From Gammaproteobacteria bacterium (lineage in GTDB: Bacteria > Pseudomonadota > Gammaproteobacteria > Eutrophobiales > Eutrophobiaceae), in the NCBI GenBank assembly GCA_030835405.1, contig JAURPG010000059.1, positions 1 through 64,000 on the forward strand: a DNA stretch of 64,000 nucleotides, given 5' to 3'. The first letter of the stretch is position 1. Each line of letters begins with the position of its first letter. The translations under genes and the position numbers were made by a program. Shown piece by piece: positions 25,858 to 35,142 of the stretch. Under the pieces are notes generated by a model. It worked only from the letters and a program-made list of their open reading frames with translations. It did not search any database and was not told the DNA's origin.

Positions 25858-26907
25858 TCAACTCCTTCCGCTAAACGCCGCCGTCAACAAAACTGGATGG
25901 TAGATTGTCGCGACGAGTAATATCCATACCAACATTAACCAACGGGCCAGGGTGAAAACAGATTCAGACAGATCCACCTGCTCATGCCTGGTTTCTTCGT
26001 AGGCATAACTTTCCAGTTTGCCAATTTCACTCATAGCCTGATCAAGATTACCTTGATCAAGATCTTCAATCGTATATGCCGTTCCGATACTACGGGTACT
26101 CCGTAAGAAGTCCAAAGCCTGTTGCGAAACTTCACCGGTTGAATCCGATGTGATCCATAACAGGTAAAATGACAGGTCCAGTTGTCCCAACCGGTACATT
26201 TGTTCCTGCAAATCATCGGTATTCTTTGCTTCTGCATCAGTTAACAAAATGACCGCCTGCTTGTTACGACTGGGATATCTCTCAACCATGTTCAATGCCT
26301 GCTCTAAAGCCCAGCGGATATTGGTACCATAGGTGACATAGGGATCCATGGCTTCAAGTTGTTGCCTGAGAAATGTGAAATTGGTGGTAAATCCAGACAT
26401 CAGGTACACCTGAGAATTAAAATAAGTAAGCTGGATGCGATCTTCATTGGGATTTAACGATGACATAAAACGTAATAGGCTCTCCCTCGCGAGTTCATAA
26501 CGCGCCAACTCAGGGATAGTGGAGGGATCATCTACCTGGCCTGAATACAGCCCAGCTTTCCTTGGAAAAGTCGTGGGGAAATTTTCCCGCAGTAATGGTG
26601 TATTCTCACGCATGGATCGCGAAGTATCCACAACCACCAGAAAATCCCTGGCGGTCTTCTCAACAACACTGGAACGGCTGGTGGTGATATCCATCATGGA
26701 AATCATCAACAGAAAGACAATTATTATGCCTAAAATCAATGGTAACCTGTCCAGGATTCCACTGACAGGTGCAGTATCAGATAATAAATTAATATCGGGA
26801 AATAACTCACCTTTCTTTTTGTACCAGATCAAAGAAAGCACAACGATGGCGAGGAAACCAAATAATAACGGCCACCAGTTACCTACCTGTATGTTGGAAA
26901 ATTCCAT
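25858..26907 (-). CDS. VWA-domain membrane protein, MxaC/BatA-like
   Basis: 349 residues with membrane helices at about 10-28 and 56-72, a VWA domain with MIDAS motif D94-T-S-R-S and V-I-L-L-T-D-A-E-A, and a C-terminal membrane helix. Metal binding by the MIDAS is expected. Proteins of this kind pair with MoxR ATPases and DUF58 proteins to act as metal-insertion or folding factors at the membrane. Its place, after the MxaA-like gene and before the MxaK-like one, fits MxaC. ATG 26907 lies 34 nt after the previous stop. Confidence 0.75.
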   Translation of the reverse strand: MEFSNIQVGNWWPLLFGFLAIVVLSLIWYKKKGELFPDINLLSDTAPVSGILDRLPLILGIIIVFLLMISMMDITTSRSSVVEKTARDFLVVVDTSRSMRENTPLLRENFPTTFPRKAGLYSGQVDDPSTIPELARYELARESLLRFMSSLNPNEDRIQLTYFNSQVYLMSGFTTNFTFLRQQLEAMDPYVTYGTNIRWALEQALNMVERYPSRNKQAVILLTDAEAKNTDDLQEQMYRLGQLDLSFYLLWITSDSTGEVSQQALDFLRSTRSIGTAYTIEDLDQGNLDQAMSEIGKLESYAYEETRHEQVDLSESVFTLARWLMLVWILLVATIYHPVLLTAAFSGRS

Positions 26908-26941
26908 TCTCGTCTGCCTGCGATACCTGATTAAATCTTCA

Positions 26942-27937
26942 TTACTTTGCGATCAATGTTGTAAAACGATTTAATAATTCATCATTTTTACCTTCGGGGC
27001 TATGTAAAATATCAATAAACAATTCCCGATATCCTGCCAGGTCACCAGTACCTTTTTGATCATCATGTACGACTTCCGTTTCATGTTTTAACCAGTAGAA
27101 TGGATCTGTCTTAAGTTCATCCACAATGTACCAGACCAGGCACTTTCGCAATGAATCGAGGAACTCTTTATCATTTTGAAGTTCGCCTGACTTGAGCGTG
27201 GATAGTATATCTTCCCAACGATTTTTCGACTTATCTGCAACAGATTTACGTTTAAAGAAACTGAAAGGTGACATTAATATTCCTCCTAATAAAAAAATCA
27301 GACCCCCTGCAATCATATTTTTATATGATTGCCTGAGATCCTGTCCGATCAAAGGGTTTGGATAGGCGCCGGTAGGAAAGTAAGTTGCGAAACTGTTTAG
27401 CTCGCCTTCTTTCCCCAGTGGTATAGCCGATGCAATCATTAAATTTGCCGGCCAGGGACGAAACTGCACTGATTCAGTGGAAACATCATTACCAGCATTA
27501 TCAAGCGTGGTGTACTCTAGTTGAAATTCAGGTAAATCATAAAACCGTGATCCCTTACACAGGACCTTTCCTTCTGGGCAGGCCATAACTTGAAACCTGA
27601 AAATATTAGAGCTGGTAGACAAACCGTTTGCTGAGGCAGAAAGAATACTGGAAGAACTATCGAGTAAAAATGCACCCTGCTCTTCCGGCCATGCCTGGCT
27701 AAAAAATTCCTGATCCATCTCCTGCAAGCGTATCGCACTGGCATCATATTCAACTTCAATAACCATGGGCAGGACATCACCAAACTTGATAATACGATTT
27801 TCCATATTCATGACCCCGGCCCTTACAGACAGGTTATCGTCATTATAAACATTGGCAATTAATGGGAAGTTCTGTGCATATATCAGCTGGGACAGGCCCA
27901 TCAAAAATAATATCATTACGATAGAATTGATCTTCAT
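26942..27937 (-). CDS. Membrane-anchored periplasmic protein, MxaA/BatD-like position
   Basis: 331 residues: signal peptide (1-21, ending I-Y-A-Q), a beta-rich periplasmic part (22-205) with a Cys pair in M-A-C-P-E-G-K-V-L-C, one membrane helix (about 209-226) and a cytoplasmic tail of about 105 residues with helical content. This topology is that of MxaA and of BatD-type proteins. The start overlaps the DUF58 stop by one base (TGATG), so translation is coupled. The role is inferred from order and topology; the sequence itself is weakly conserved. Confidence 0.65.
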   Translation of the reverse strand: MKINSIVMILFLMGLSQLIYAQNFPLIANVYNDDNLSVRAGVMNMENRIIKFGDVLPMVIEVEYDASAIRLQEMDQEFFSQAWPEEQGAFLLDSSSSILSASANGLSTSSNIFRFQVMACPEGKVLCKGSRFYDLPEFQLEYTTLDNAGNDVSTESVQFRPWPANLMIASAIPLGKEGELNSFATYFPTGAYPNPLIGQDLRQSYKNMIAGGLIFLLGGILMSPFSFFKRKSVADKSKNRWEDILSTLKSGELQNDKEFLDSLRKCLVWYIVDELKTDPFYWLKHETEVVHDDQKGTGDLAGYRELFIDILHSPEGKNDELLNRFTTLIAK

Positions 27938-28863
27938 CAGGACTTTCTCCTCCTGCGTAACCCTTTTAGTTTGGCCAGTTGTGGGTATACATCTCGTTCA
28001 TTTCTGATAATAAGGTAATCCAGGCCCAGTGATCTGAAAAAGCTTTCCACCTTCAGGACACGCTGCATTTCCCGTTCATTTATTTTTTCTATTCGTGATG
28101 GTGTCAGGTATGTCAGTCTCTGTTTTTGTCTCTCCGGATCCCAAAGCTTGACCGAACCCACAATGTCGGTGGACAAATTAAAACTAATAATGACCGGGAC
28201 AAAATCACCCGAGATTCGCCTTAGTACCGAACGCCATAACTGTGGACCATGGTGTCCCATGGAATCTGATATCCTCACAAAATCTGAAACCAAAAATATC
28301 AAATCATCGCTATTACCACGGGACCTAAGACTATATTTTCTCAGTGCATCAAGCGGCCCAAGGCCTTCTCCCCAACTATGTTCTCCCAGGCGTTTGCTAA
28401 GTTTCTCCATCTGGGTTTTCAGGTTTCGTTCTGAATAAAATTCACCCTCATCCTGGGTATACAGAACCGTACGTATACTGTCACTGGCCCGCCACAATGA
28501 ATAGGTTAGTTGCAACAAGGACAGGTTTCTCACATTATCTTTTGGTGTAAATGCCATTGATCCTGACATATCACACAGCAGAACAATTTGTGCCCTTACC
28601 TCGGCCTCGAATTCGTTGACCCATAGCTGGTCTGGGGGACTGAACTTATCTATATTTCTGGGGTTATCCTCCCCCGGTTCATAGGGGCGGGATCTCAGGA
28701 AGCGCATTCCCTCACCGGCCCTGCCCAATGGATGACGCCCCGGGAGGAACGTCAAAGACATCAGCTTAATAGGGAGTAAAACCCCTAAAGCCTGCAAGCG
28801 CCGTTTATCAAGGATTGTATCGGCGGAAGACTTGTCTTCCTTAATACGCATACCCTCGCTCAC
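27937..28863 (-). CDS. DUF58 protein, MxaS-like
   Basis: 308 residues. The DUF58 signature is clear: R-S-R-P-Y-E-P-G-E-D-N-P-R-N-I-D (58-72), followed by a VWA-like fold with D98-M-S-G-S (MIDAS) and L-V-S-D-F. No membrane helix is obvious, so it is probably cytoplasmic and works with the MoxR ATPase. The start is GTG at 28863, which overlaps the moxR end by 23 nt; ATG 28851 is an alternative. Coupled translation with both neighbours supports a single complex. Confidence 0.85.
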   Translation of the reverse strand: MSEGMRIKEDKSSADTILDKRRLQALGVLLPIKLMSLTFLPGRHPLGRAGEGMRFLRSRPYEPGEDNPRNIDKFSPPDQLWVNEFEAEVRAQIVLLCDMSGSMAFTPKDNVRNLSLLQLTYSLWRASDSIRTVLYTQDEGEFYSERNLKTQMEKLSKRLGEHSWGEGLGPLDALRKYSLRSRGNSDDLIFLVSDFVRISDSMGHHGPQLWRSVLRRISGDFVPVIISFNLSTDIVGSVKLWDPERQKQRLTYLTPSRIEKINEREMQRVLKVESFFRSLGLDYLIIRNERDVYPQLAKLKGLRRRRKS

Positions 28864-29833
28864 TCAGGATGAGGTGAATCAGGTGCTCAACATTAACCGG
28901 AAAGTTTGTTTCAATACGATGATTCAACATTGAATATGCAGTTGAGAATACATCATAAGGTAAAACGCGATCACGGCCATGAAACATGGCATGTGCCTTC
29001 AATAGTGGCGGCCAGAAACTGGTGGCACGCGAACTTACCCCGCCGCTACTACTGATCACTTCTCGGCCGAATTCATCATCCTCATCAAGCGCTTCTGCAG
29101 GATAGGAAACGTCTGTGGGACGAGTAGCCACGGTAATAGCATTCATCAAATGCACAATGTCTTCAGTCAGTTCAACATGTGATTGCGCCATCTCCTGAAT
29201 ATCAACCAACTCTTCCCGGCTGAGAACAGGCTTAAGCATGGCAAGGTTTTCCTTCAAATGTGCTTTTGCCTCTGTGGCGATCTGATATTCAATATGGCGT
29301 GGTGGCGAATGCCAGTGAAGTTTAACCAGGAAACGTTGTTTTGCCGCGGCATCCAGCTCCCAGGTACCTTCCTGTGAGAGCGGGTTCTGCGTAGCAATGA
29401 CATGGAAAGGTTCAGGTAAAGGATGACTACTGTCTCCGATTGTTACCTGCATTTCCTGCATTGCTTCCAGCAGCGCTGACTGTGCCCTTGGGTCAGTACG
29501 GTTTAATTCATCAAACAGCACAATGTTGTGAAAAATCGGACCCTTGATCAGTTCGAATTTTCCGTCCTTGCCCATGATCTCCGCACCCAGCATATCTGAT
29601 GGTTTAAGGGTGGGTTGGCCAGAGACACGTCCAACGGTGATACCCTCTATGGATGTGGCCAGGGCCGTGGCAAGAAGTGTTTTTCCTTCACCAGGTACGG
29701 ATTCAAGCAGCATATGCCCCCTTGCCAGGACAGTGATGACAGTCATATCCAGAGCAGCTTCATGCCCTTTAACAACTTTACCGAGATTGCTTCTAAGTGC
29801 CTGCGCTTTTGCAACAGCTTGATTAAAGTCCAA
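28841..29833 (-). CDS. moxR: MoxR-family AAA+ ATPase
   Basis: 330 residues. Walker A is S-V-P-G-E-G-K-T (45-52) and Walker B is N-I-V-L-F-D-E-L-N-R (103-112), followed by A-L-L-E-A-M-Q-E and sensor 1 in A-T-Q-N-P, all typical of MoxR. These ATPases remodel or load metal into partner enzymes and act with DUF58 and VWA proteins, which follow in the same operon. The start is TTG at 29833 with a G-rich ribosome site. It is first in the six-gene set and is divergent from an EamA transporter. Confidence 0.92.
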   Translation of the reverse strand: MDFNQAVAKAQALRSNLGKVVKGHEAALDMTVITVLARGHMLLESVPGEGKTLLATALATSIEGITVGRVSGQPTLKPSDMLGAEIMGKDGKFELIKGPIFHNIVLFDELNRTDPRAQSALLEAMQEMQVTIGDSSHPLPEPFHVIATQNPLSQEGTWELDAAAKQRFLVKLHWHSPPRHIEYQIATEAKAHLKENLAMLKPVLSREELVDIQEMAQSHVELTEDIVHLMNAITVATRPTDVSYPAEALDEDDEFGREVISSSGGVSSRATSFWPPLLKAHAMFHGRDRVLPYDVFSTAYSMLNHRIETNFPVNVEHLIHLILSERGYAY

Positions 29834-30163
29834 AGGAATCCCCCCATTGATTTTTAATTTTTGGAAAAACAGAAATAACCTGTAATCACAGGCCCGTGAC
29901 CTGGGAATGTTAAAAACCCTGAACCTGCTGTCTAAATGATAACTTTAAAATATATAATGTAAAGCTAAAACAATCGTGATTAACTGTGCAAATAATATGC
30001 AACGCTGACCTCACCATATGTTATCTTCTGCTTATTTTTAAAATCACTATCGAGTTGAATTTCAGGAATTAACTATAAGATTTAATCAATATCTGTATTG
30101 CCAAATTCTGTAGCATTGTTGCTGCAATTTCATCTTAAGGGACCAAATAATCGGACGTTTACA
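29834..30163. promoter_or_regulatory. Divergent promoter region, moxR cluster / EamA transporter
   Basis: 330 nt between divergent starts, AT-rich from 29935 to 30080. It must hold promoters for the MoxR cluster and for the EamA gene. No strong dyad, small gene or repeat is apparent. Confidence 0.35.
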
Positions 30164-31078
30164 ATGCCTGATCCTCAAACAGGACAACTTTATGCACTGC
30201 TCTCAGCACTCAGTTTTGCCTTCGGTAGTGTTTTTATCTCCAAGGGTGCCAAGTCAAGAAAGGACAAGGGCGTGTTGTTTTCTGTATTTGTTACCATGCT
30301 GTTTTCGTTTATCGTCTGGTACATTATGGAATCGGACCAGACCCGGTTTGATAATTCAGAACAATGGTTAAGCGGGATATTCTGGTTTGTCATGGCAGGG
30401 CTGTTCGCTATGGTGTTTGGCCGTACACTGCTTTATACCTCGATTCGATACCTGGGGGTGACGCGTGCCGGGTCGGTAAAACGTCTTAACCCTTTCTTCG
30501 CGGTGATTTGTGCCGCAATTTTTTTATCTGAACCGATCTCAGGGATGGATTTGCTTGGCATGAGTGCTATCGGCCTGGCATTTGCCTTGTTAATCTATGA
30601 ATCCAGAGGATGCTCCCAAATTGTCCATGAAGGCGAGACCTTATCGCCAAGCCATTATCTTTGGGGTGTGGGTTCAGCTCTGGCCTACGCGCTGGCAAAT
30701 GTATGCCGAAAATATGGCTTAATAGATTTCAATGCCCCGGCATTTGGCACCTTTATTAGTGCAGCCAGTGGATTTGCATTCTTCCTGATAGCTGCCGTGT
30801 TTTCCACTGTTTACAGGGAAAACCTTAAAACCCTGTTCAGCAACATCAACCGTTGGCTGTTTTTATCAGGTATATTTGTCTCAATTGGTCAGATCATGGC
30901 ATTTGCTGCGCTTTATCACGAAAAAATCTCCACCGTAGTCATGATCAATTCGCTGGAAATATTTCTTGCATCATTTTTATCAGTTGTGGTTTTTCGTGCA
31001 GAAATCCGTCCACAAATTACCACCTATATCGCCGCGGTATTTGCCACCATCGGTGTCATTGTGGTTGCCAAATACTAG
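30164..31078 (+). CDS. EamA/DMT-family transporter
   Basis: 304 residues from ATG 30164, with ten hydrophobic segments in two EamA repeats, the usual drug/metabolite transporter layout. The first repeat starts L-Y-A-L-L-S-A-L-S-F-A and has G-V-T-R-A-G-S-V in the membrane; the second starts L-W-G-V-G-S-A-L-A-Y-A. Exporters of amino acids, nucleosides or small metabolites belong here, and the substrate cannot be read from sequence. An upstream in-frame start at 30098 adds a non-hydrophobic extension and is less likely. It is not clearly cotranscribed with its neighbours. Confidence 0.85.
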   Translation: MPDPQTGQLYALLSALSFAFGSVFISKGAKSRKDKGVLFSVFVTMLFSFIVWYIMESDQTRFDNSEQWLSGIFWFVMAGLFAMVFGRTLLYTSIRYLGVTRAGSVKRLNPFFAVICAAIFLSEPISGMDLLGMSAIGLAFALLIYESRGCSQIVHEGETLSPSHYLWGVGSALAYALANVCRKYGLIDFNAPAFGTFISAASGFAFFLIAAVFSTVYRENLKTLFSNINRWLFLSGIFVSIGQIMAFAALYHEKISTVVMINSLEIFLASFLSVVVFRAEIRPQITTYIAAVFATIGVIVVAKY

Positions 31079-31207
31079 TCCAATATTGTAACTATTGTGA
31101 TTCTAATATATGGGATGTATCTGGGTGCTGTTGATTATGGTAAATTGATAAGACACGGTACAAAATAAATATATTATTCTCCTTGTTCCATGGGAGGACT
31201 TGATAAT

Positions 31208-31633
31208 ATGAATAACATGACACGCTTTACCAGGATCTGCATTACATTTTTCATCGCAATCAATGTCTATGCCTATGATGGTGATGTGGACTTCAGTGCA
31301 CCCTATATCACCATTGACCCTGAAACCGGGACATTGGTAACTGTGGATCCCAAAACCCAGACAAAGACTCCCCATTCAAGTTCAGGAAACACCAATTCAA
31401 ATGGGAATAGCATTACCGTAACCAGCGCAACACCTCCCGTAGCTGAAACAACCGTCACTACACAAGCAATGCCAGAGACCTCACAGCTGACTTCAGCTGA
31501 ACCAAAAACCACATGGGTCAGTCTCCCTGTCATAATCGGATTGATGGTCGCGGGATTTGCCGCAGCGTTTATTTTTCGGAGTAAAGATAAAGGTCAGGCC
31601 AATACAGCGATCGATGACCAGAACAACAGCTAA
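31208..31633 (+). CDS. Small secreted type I membrane protein with D-P-x-T-G motif (partner 1)
   Basis: 141 residues. A signal peptide (to about residue 20, N-V-Y-A) is followed by P-Y-I-T-I-D-P-E-T-G-T-L-V-T-V-D-P, a Ser/Thr/Pro/Asn-rich linker of about 65 residues, one membrane helix (V-I-I-G-L-M-V-A-G-F-A-A-A) and a short K-rich tail. ATG 31208 has GGGAGGA upstream. It matches the smaller protein at 40159-40455 in layout and in the D-P-x-T-G motif. Both lie next to a D-G-D amidohydrolase gene, here 43 nt upstream of one. An anchor or adaptor in the inner membrane is the likely role; no known family is recognised. Confidence 0.65.
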   Translation: MNNMTRFTRICITFFIAINVYAYDGDVDFSAPYITIDPETGTLVTVDPKTQTKTPHSSSGNTNSNGNSITVTSATPPVAETTVTTQAMPETSQLTSAEPKTTWVSLPVIIGLMVAGFAAAFIFRSKDKGQANTAIDDQNNS

Positions 31634-31676
31634 AAATTTACCGCACATAGCAAACAGATACTCAGAGGACCCATCA

Positions 31677-33608
31677 ATGCAATCAGTACTTTTGAACAAG
31701 GTTGGTCAAAGAACCAGGCATGGGAATTATTATTTCAAGATAATTTTATTTGGTATTTTATTCTCGATATCACAAACAGGGTTTAGCCAGGGGCAGATCC
31801 CGTCTGAACTAATTCATTATCCAGACTTCGTCTTTTTTAACGGCCAGGTACTCACCGCTGATGCTGACCGTGACTTTACCATCGCCGAGGCTGTGGCCGT
31901 CAGAGACAACCGTATTCTGGCCGTAGGGTCCAATGCACAGATTCAACCAATGATTGGACCCTCCACCCGGGCTGTTGACCTGAAAGGTCGCTCCCTCACC
32001 CCGGGCTTCATTTATAATGATGGTGATAATTCGGTCCCTGCCGGTGATATTCTCAAAGACAGTCAATGGCATGGCGTGACCCATCCTCACTTGGGGGGAG
32101 AGACCCTGGACCAGGCCCTGGCCACACTGTCTTATATCGTTGAAGAAGAAAATGAACCTGGTGAACCGTTGTTTTTCAACCTGCAGGACGCCTGGGCCAG
32201 TACCGCAAAGGAAGCCTGGGGTATCTCCACCTTAGATGAAGTTGCACCGGATAACCCGGTGGCCATCTACCTTGACAGCAGCTACGGCATGATGAATACC
32301 GCCATGTTAAACCTTGCAATAGAAAGCGGTTTTCCCGCTGATCATTTTCATCTGGACCGGGATGAAACTGGTAAACCCACCGGACTGGCAGGAGCCCAAC
32401 TGGTTGGATTCGTCGGCCGTGAGGTCAGACCCTGGCCCGTTCCACAATGGTTTGATGATTTCGCTATCCCTGGTGCGGTAGAGACCCTGGCAAAATATGC
32501 CCGGCATGGGGTTACCCTGGCAACCGGGCATATGAGTGCGCTGACCATGACAGTACTCAATCGGGTATTTCACGAACAATCTGAAAAGCTTGCCGTGAGG
32601 GTCTATCCAGGTCTGGATTTTCTCAGACAAAATCCCAATGGTGAAATGTACCTGAAACGCATGGGCAACCTGGTGGACTTTTCCCTGGTGGATGACCGGG
32701 GTCCCATGGTCACCATCGTCGGTGCCTCCGTAGGCCCCCATGCTGGATCAGAAGATGCCGCTGCCAGTCTGTTGTCTATCCATCCCAAGAAAAATGTCAT
32801 CCCTGGCATCAGTCCCAATGCCTATGGCTATAATCGCTGGACAGCGCAATGGTTTACTAACCTGGGTCAAAATGAATTAAATGAACTGCAAAAGACCCAG
32901 ACAGATTACTACAACGTCCTATTGGCAAGACAACATGGCTGGAATGTGACCGGTGTCCATAACCGCGGTAGCGAAGGTATCCGGCTGGCGATGCAAAATG
33001 TTCTGGAGGCTGAAAATCAGGAAAAAATGTATGTTAAAAAACTCTGGCGCCCCCAGGGATTTGACCACAACGTTCAATGGGTTCCTGAGGTATTTGAATA
33101 TTACAACCAGCATCCCGAACTCAGGGAAATCATACGCTTCGGCGTCAGCCTGGGTAGTACCATTAGACAACGAGACAATGAAGCCATCGGGGTGGAAAAT
33201 GTCGTTGAGGCCCAATATGGTATGGAAGGTCTGGAGCAGATGGCTCCATTAAAAACTTTATTGGATAATGGTATCCCGTTTCACATCGAAGGTACCGAAC
33301 CGGAAGACGATGAAGACTTTCCGACCTGGTATATACAGAAGGCCGTGACACGAATCGATAACCAGGGCAGGGTTATCTCTGCTGAGGAAGGCCTGGACAG
33401 AGAATCAGCCTTTCTGGCGTTGACCCGTTGGGCATCAAGGTTCATCGGCGCAGATGATGAAATGGGTTCCATCCAACCTGGAATGCTGGCCGATCTGGTG
33501 GTATTTAACGGGAATTTACTGGAAGAACCCATCGAGACCATAACCGATCTGAAACCAGTAATGACCCTGGTAGGTGGAAAAATTGCCTATGAGTCGCCGG
33601 ATTTATAG
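31677..33608 (+). CDS. Secreted amidohydrolase-like protein, D-G-D variant A
   Basis: 643 residues from ATG 31677 (AGAGGA 8 nt upstream). After a signal peptide (to about residue 38) it has the amidohydrolase_3 plan: D-F-V-F-F-N-G-Q-V-L-T-A-D, A-V-A-V-R-D, then S-L-T-P-G-F-I-Y-N-D-G-D-N where family members have G-x-x-D-x-H-x-H; N114-D-G-D-N118 replaces the HxH. Later His positions remain (G-V-H-N-R-G-S and F-D-H-N-V-Q-W), and the C-terminal I-Q-P-G-M-L-A-D-L-V-V-F strand closes the beta-sandwich. The G-S-D equivalent is G-T-E. It lies in the periplasm. Substrate is unknown; either the aspartates bind metal or the site has changed chemistry. Confidence 0.85.
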   Translation: MQSVLLNKVGQRTRHGNYYFKIILFGILFSISQTGFSQGQIPSELIHYPDFVFFNGQVLTADADRDFTIAEAVAVRDNRILAVGSNAQIQPMIGPSTRAVDLKGRSLTPGFIYNDGDNSVPAGDILKDSQWHGVTHPHLGGETLDQALATLSYIVEEENEPGEPLFFNLQDAWASTAKEAWGISTLDEVAPDNPVAIYLDSSYGMMNTAMLNLAIESGFPADHFHLDRDETGKPTGLAGAQLVGFVGREVRPWPVPQWFDDFAIPGAVETLAKYARHGVTLATGHMSALTMTVLNRVFHEQSEKLAVRVYPGLDFLRQNPNGEMYLKRMGNLVDFSLVDDRGPMVTIVGASVGPHAGSEDAAASLLSIHPKKNVIPGISPNAYGYNRWTAQWFTNLGQNELNELQKTQTDYYNVLLARQHGWNVTGVHNRGSEGIRLAMQNVLEAENQEKMYVKKLWRPQGFDHNVQWVPEVFEYYNQHPELREIIRFGVSLGSTIRQRDNEAIGVENVVEAQYGMEGLEQMAPLKTLLDNGIPFHIEGTEPEDDEDFPTWYIQKAVTRIDNQGRVISAEEGLDRESAFLALTRWASRFIGADDEMGSIQPGMLADLVVFNGNLLEEPIETITDLKPVMTLVGGKIAYESPDL

Positions 33609-33857
33609 GAAAACTCTACTAAAATCGATATAATTCAAATAAATATAGGCAGTCTGTCAGGGAGTGCGTACCGTCTATAGCTTGGTGATAGATAATTCTG
33701 ATAATTCAAATCGGCAGAAATAACTCTCTGATCTAAATCCATTAGCAGCGGATCTCACGAAGGAATTATTTTCTTGGTATCGAGGAACACTTAATTATAA
33801 TAAATAAATTTCAGATAGTTATTGAAATACGATCAGGTTAAACAGGAGTATAACAAA

Positions 33858-34430
33858 ATGAATAGTACGGTCGCTGATGAAGCAAAAGGCACAGAACAGA
33901 AAGAGGAAGTGGTATGGGAAAGGTGGTCAAAAAAACGCACCTTTGTCCGCGCCCTTGAGGGTACCTATGGAGAACTGATGGAAGAACTGTTCACCCAACC
34001 TCGCATCTATCAAACCCAGGAAATGAAGTGGAAGGGTGGCCCCCAGAATTATGGTAAGAAGGTCATTAACCCACAGGCAGTGAAAGTAGCCCAATCCATT
34101 GAGACCCATGTTGATGTCTATGCCCCTGGCGGCCATGGCCAAAAACATGGACATATGAACAGCGCTGTATTCTTCGTATTAAAAGGCAAAGGCCATGACG
34201 TCCATGATGGCCGCCGTATTGACTGGGAAGCAGGCGATGCCATGATTGTGGAGAATGGTTGTGTCCATCAGCATTTCTCAGATGACCCTGATAATGAATG
34301 TATCGTGTTAATCATGAAAGCCAAACCACTGTTTTTGTTCATGCACCTCATTTTCCAGAAGATGGTGGAATACCCGCCTACAGAGCCGGTACCTGGTCAA
34401 GAAGACTACACTCCACCCCCTTCACTATAA
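33858..34430 (+). CDS. Single-domain cupin protein, resembles C-terminal cupin of the bicupin at 49596
   Basis: 190 residues from ATG 33858 (CAGGAG upstream). The first cupin motif is G-G-H-G-Q-K-H-G-H-M-N-S-A-V-F-F-V-L-K-G-K-G, with the usual Glu absent; the second is G-D-A-M-I-V-E-N-G-C-V-H-Q-H-F-S. No signal peptide. The L-K-G-K-G stretch is shared with the second cupin of the 405-residue protein at 49596-50813. The next gene encodes a cupin like the first domain of that protein, so the two together equal the bicupin in reversed order. A dioxygenase, isomerase or decarboxylase role is possible. It is 28 nt ahead of the next cupin gene. Confidence 0.75.
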   Translation: MNSTVADEAKGTEQKEEVVWERWSKKRTFVRALEGTYGELMEELFTQPRIYQTQEMKWKGGPQNYGKKVINPQAVKVAQSIETHVDVYAPGGHGQKHGHMNSAVFFVLKGKGHDVHDGRRIDWEAGDAMIVENGCVHQHFSDDPDNECIVLIMKAKPLFLFMHLIFQKMVEYPPTEPVPGQEDYTPPPSL

Positions 34431-34458
34431 GCACAAAGACATTGAGGAATTATTTATA

Positions 34459-35049
34459 ATGAGTACAGATACACCTTTTGTAGACGATATTGAAAGAGAA
34501 CGTGCCCGCACAGATCTGAGCGCTGATTTCTATGCCAAGGCCCTGGAGGCCTCCAAGCAATTCCGTAGGGAATACATCAACCGTAAAAATGTAGTCAAGC
34601 ATGATGAAATGCCCATGGAGCGGACCGCTGACGGCTTAATCAAGCATATTATTAATGAAGGCCTGAATACCACCGAGTGTTGCCTGGACATATACATGCA
34701 GTTTATCCCGGCTAACGGTGCCACCGGAACCAGTCGCCACCTGACGGAAGAGATCGCCTTTGTCATTGAGGGTACCGGTTATGACCATCACTATGACGTT
34801 AACTTCCGCTGTGAAGATGAATTTATCTGGGAATGGGCAACCACCCCGAAAAAATTTGAATGGGGACCAGGTGACTTCATCTATATCCCACCTTACTGCG
34901 CACACAAACGGTTCAATTCAGACCCGAACAATGAGGCCAGGGTTGTGGTTATCAATAGCCGGATGATGCGGGCTATGGGTTTTGACTGGTTTGACCAGCT
35001 CGAGCCTGCAGAGGGCTTTGAAGACCTTTGGGTGCCACCAGAAGAATAA
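34459..35049 (+). CDS. Single-domain cupin protein, resembles N-terminal cupin of the bicupin at 49596
   Basis: 196 residues. Cupin motif 1 is S-R-H-L-T-E-E-I-A-F-V-I-E-G-T-G, with His and Glu kept; motif 2 is G-P-G-D-F-I-Y-I-P-P-Y-C-A-H-K-R-F-N. The V-I-E-G-x-G and F-E-W-G-P-G stretches match the first cupin of the bicupin at 49596-50813. An N-terminal helical extension of about 75 residues precedes the cupin. Cytoplasmic by lack of a signal peptide. It forms an operon with the preceding cupin and probably the TctC gene behind a strong hairpin. Metal-dependent oxidation of an imported acid is an inference. Confidence 0.75.
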   Translation: MSTDTPFVDDIERERARTDLSADFYAKALEASKQFRREYINRKNVVKHDEMPMERTADGLIKHIINEGLNTTECCLDIYMQFIPANGATGTSRHLTEEIAFVIEGTGYDHHYDVNFRCEDEFIWEWATTPKKFEWGPGDFIYIPPYCAHKRFNSDPNNEARVVVINSRMMRAMGFDWFDQLEPAEGFEDLWVPPEE

Positions 35050-35060
35050 ACACGAAACCA

Positions 35061-35097
35061 TACCTGATCCCCTGAAATCATTTATGGGGATCAGGTA
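35061..35097 (+). promoter_or_regulatory. Strong 12-bp hairpin between cupin and tctC genes
   Basis: Arms TACCTGATCCCC (35061-35072) and GGGGATCAGGTA (35086-35097) form a perfect stem with a 13-nt loop. It lacks a following T-run, so it looks more like an mRNA-stabilising or attenuating element than a plain terminator. It could let the tctCAB part of the transcript be expressed at a different level. Confidence 0.6.
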
Positions 35098-35142
35098 ACT
35101 TCATGTATCATTTGCTAATCCAATAAGTTGGGATGGAAGACC

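Noticed and set aside
27937-29833. Reading the MoxR/DUF58 genes as a phage or toxin module
   Set aside because: Order and topology fit the known Mxa/Bat type clusters.
32919-33252. Overlapping antisense and alternate-frame ORFs of about 98 codons inside the D-G-D enzyme A
   Set aside because: Shadow frames of a well-supported gene; no ribosome site or domain.
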